Assembly (NCBI RefSeq): GCF_004358205.1
Contig: NZ_SMYO01000010.1
Span: 124,001-188,000 of the forward strand
Source: Bacillus salipaludis
GTDB lineage: Bacteria; Bacillota; Bacilli; Bacillales_B; DSM-18226
Length of the DNA stretch: 64,000 nt
Direction: 5' to 3'
Shown: positions 62,488-64,000 of the stretch, in pieces
How the letters are laid out: the number at the start of each line of letters is the position of its first letter
Position numbering within the stretch: the stretch's first letter is position 1
Notes under the pieces: generated by a model
What the model was told of the DNA's origin: nothing
Database searches by the model: none
What the model saw: the letters and a program-made list of their open reading frames with translations, nothing else
Translations under genes and position numbers: made by a program

Positions 62488-63984
62488 ATGACAACAGCCA
62501 CTCAAGTATTAGAATTAAAAATGTTTATTAATGGTGAATGGAGACTTTCTACTAATCAAGATTCCAATAAGGTAATTAATCCAGCAAATGGTGAATTAAT
62601 TGCTATAGCTCCTAGAGCAACAATTGAAGAAACACAAGAAGCGATTAAAGCCGCAAAAGAAACCTTCGAAAGTGGTGTTTGGTCTAAGATAAGTGCACAA
62701 GAACGGGCGGATTACCTACTGAAAATTGCAGACAAAATTGATGAAAAACACGATGAATTAGTAGAACTTGAGGTAAAAGATAACGGAAAAATTAAAGCTG
62801 AGGCTGATATTGATATATCTGATGCCGCATCATGTTTCCGCTATTATGCAGGTCTAATTAGAACCCCAGATGGAGCAACTTATCATGTTGCGGATCCTGT
62901 GCAAGCAATGGTCGTACGTGAACCAGTTGGAGTTACAGGATTAATTGTTCCTTGGAATTTCCCATTCCTGATGAGTGTGTGGAAATTTGCTCCTGCATTA
63001 GCAGCCGGTAACACCATTGTCTATAAGCCAGCTGAAGTCACTCCAATCACAGCAACAAAATTAGTTGAAATTATTGATGAAGTTGGAGTTCCAAAAGGTG
63101 TTGTGAATTTGGTATTAGGAAAAGGATCTGTCATTGGTGACGTCATCGCAGCAAGTCATGATGTTGATATGGTTTCGTTTACAGGAAGTACTGAGGTAGG
63201 AAGAAGTATCATGCGAAGTGCTGCAGGCAATTTGAAAAAAATCTCTCTTGAACTAGGTGGAAAATCACCAAATATTATTTTTGCTGATGCTGATTTTGAA
63301 GCTGCCGTTGATAATGCATTAGTGGGTATTTTCTATGGATCTGGCCAAGTATGTTCTGCCGGAAGCCGAATTATTGTGGAAGAAAGCATTTATGACCAGT
63401 TCGTTAAAGAGTTTGTAAGACGTGCCAAAAATATCAAAGTAGGACCAGGACTAGAAGAAGGTTCCGAAATGGGTGCAATTGTAAGTTCAGCTCAGCTTAA
63501 TACCATTCTAGAATATATTGAGATCGGTAAAAATGAAGGTGCAACATTAGCTTGCGGTGGAAATCGCCTAACGGAAAATGGTTTAGATAAAGGATTCTTT
63601 GTTGAACCAACTGTATTTATTGATGTGACGCCAGAAATGCGTATCGTAAAAGAAGAAATCTTCGGGCCTGTTGCCGTTATTCAAAAGTTCAAGGATGAAG
63701 AAGAAGCCATTAAACTAGCAAATGACACAATCTATGGTCTTGCCGGCGGTGTATTCACCTCTGATGGTGCAAAAGCAATGCGTGTAATTAAAGAAGTCCG
63801 TGCTGGGATTACTTGGATTAACACTTATGGCCCGACCTATAACGAAGCTCCATGGCACGGGTATAAACAAAGTGGTATTGGTTCGAGCCTTGGAACATTT
63901 GGATTAGATGAATTCCAAGAATTGAAGCAAATTAACATTAATCTTGCTGTAGGACCAACAGGCTGGTTTTCAGACAATAAATAA
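62488..63984 (+). CDS. Aldehyde dehydrogenase (betaine-aldehyde dehydrogenase-like)
   Basis: A 498-residue NAD(P)-dependent aldehyde dehydrogenase. The catalytic Glu lies in SLELGGKSPNIIF and the Cys in YGSGQVCSAGSR. The cofactor-binding segment is VPWNFPFLMSVWKFAPALAAGNT. The C-terminal APWHGYKQSGIG and FQELKQININL resemble glycine betaine aldehyde and aminoaldehyde dehydrogenases. As the fourth gene behind the N-demethylase it probably removes an aldehyde product: formaldehyde, or an aminoaldehyde if the substrate is larger. SD AGGAGG before ATG. The window ends just after its stop. Confidence 0.92.
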   Translation: MTTATQVLELKMFINGEWRLSTNQDSNKVINPANGELIAIAPRATIEETQEAIKAAKETFESGVWSKISAQERADYLLKIADKIDEKHDELVELEVKDNGKIKAEADIDISDAASCFRYYAGLIRTPDGATYHVADPVQAMVVREPVGVTGLIVPWNFPFLMSVWKFAPALAAGNTIVYKPAEVTPITATKLVEIIDEVGVPKGVVNLVLGKGSVIGDVIAASHDVDMVSFTGSTEVGRSIMRSAAGNLKKISLELGGKSPNIIFADADFEAAVDNALVGIFYGSGQVCSAGSRIIVEESIYDQFVKEFVRRAKNIKVGPGLEEGSEMGAIVSSAQLNTILEYIEIGKNEGATLACGGNRLTENGLDKGFFVEPTVFIDVTPEMRIVKEEIFGPVAVIQKFKDEEEAIKLANDTIYGLAGGVFTSDGAKAMRVIKEVRAGITWINTYGPTYNEAPWHGYKQSGIGSSLGTFGLDEFQELKQININLAVGPTGWFSDNK

Positions 63985-64000
63985 ATAATATTATAATGAG

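Overview
The window looks like chromosome from a low-GC, endospore-forming Bacillaceae bacterium (Bacillus/Neobacillus type). The evidence is AT-rich DNA, strong AGGAGG-type ribosome binding sites, frequent GTG/TTG starts, spore germination receptor genes, a ba3-type oxidase with its 2A subunit, PspA, and two-component and MarR/TetR/MerR regulators of Bacillus type. The genus is an inference. No rRNA, tRNA, transposase, prophage or CRISPR array was found.

Layout. 1-5430 (minus): a lar-type locus for the nickel-pincer nucleotide cofactor (larB, a larC split in two by an in-frame TAG, larE), with a GntP-type permease and, at the left edge, the start of a PrpR_N-domain regulator. No larA is visible. 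5764-10080 (minus): a fumarylacetoacetase-family hydrolase, a membrane-anchored glutamate-synthase-like flavoprotein and an amino acid permease. 10455-10633: a tiny leader peptide coupled to a 46-residue membrane protein. 10789-18950: a mosaic germination-receptor region with one A, three B, two C and one D-type subunit gene in several divergent or convergent units. 19052-25511 (minus): ilvE, then a ba3 oxidase cluster (subunits 2A, II and I, a SCO copper chaperone, an unknown membrane protein), a 52-bp tandem repeat array and ctaB. 25708-33537: a GNAT enzyme, glutaminase, an ECF sigma/ABC exporter operon, a VanY/CwlK-type peptidase gene with a nonsense codon near its start, and a TetM-like translation GTPase. 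33844-38152: M20 amidohydrolase, SSF symporter and DUF3311 genes, divergent from a MerR/zinc-ribbon/methyltransferase-like fusion. 38234-42830: DoxX, DUF1456, an EmrB-type efflux pump, a CarD-like gene broken by a second 52-bp-period array, and a MarR gene. 42961-47545: a malate/citrate-type two-component system, a TauE/SafE exporter and malic enzyme. 47813-50597: TetR divergent from an isochorismatase-like protein and an MFS pump. 50773-57572: small enzymes, a MarR/methyltransferase/helix-hairpin-helix unit, MscS channel, PspA with a membrane partner, and an MGT glycosyltransferase.

57717-63984 is the most striking block. A sigma-54 activator with an extra C-terminal sensor-like domain is divergent from a four-gene operon: a DUF3445 heme-dependent N-demethylase subunit, a DmmA-like zinc-ribbon protein, a PDR/VanB-type flavin/2Fe-2S reductase and an aldehyde dehydrogenase. 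A perfect -24/-12 promoter (TTGGCAC-N5-TTGCA) precedes the operon. Together these suggest an inducible system that oxidatively demethylates an N-methylated amine and oxidises the resulting aldehyde.

Recurrent themes are two different arrays with the same 52-bp period, several otherwise intact reading frames with single nonsense codons, and palindromic operators that tie local regulators to their neighbours.
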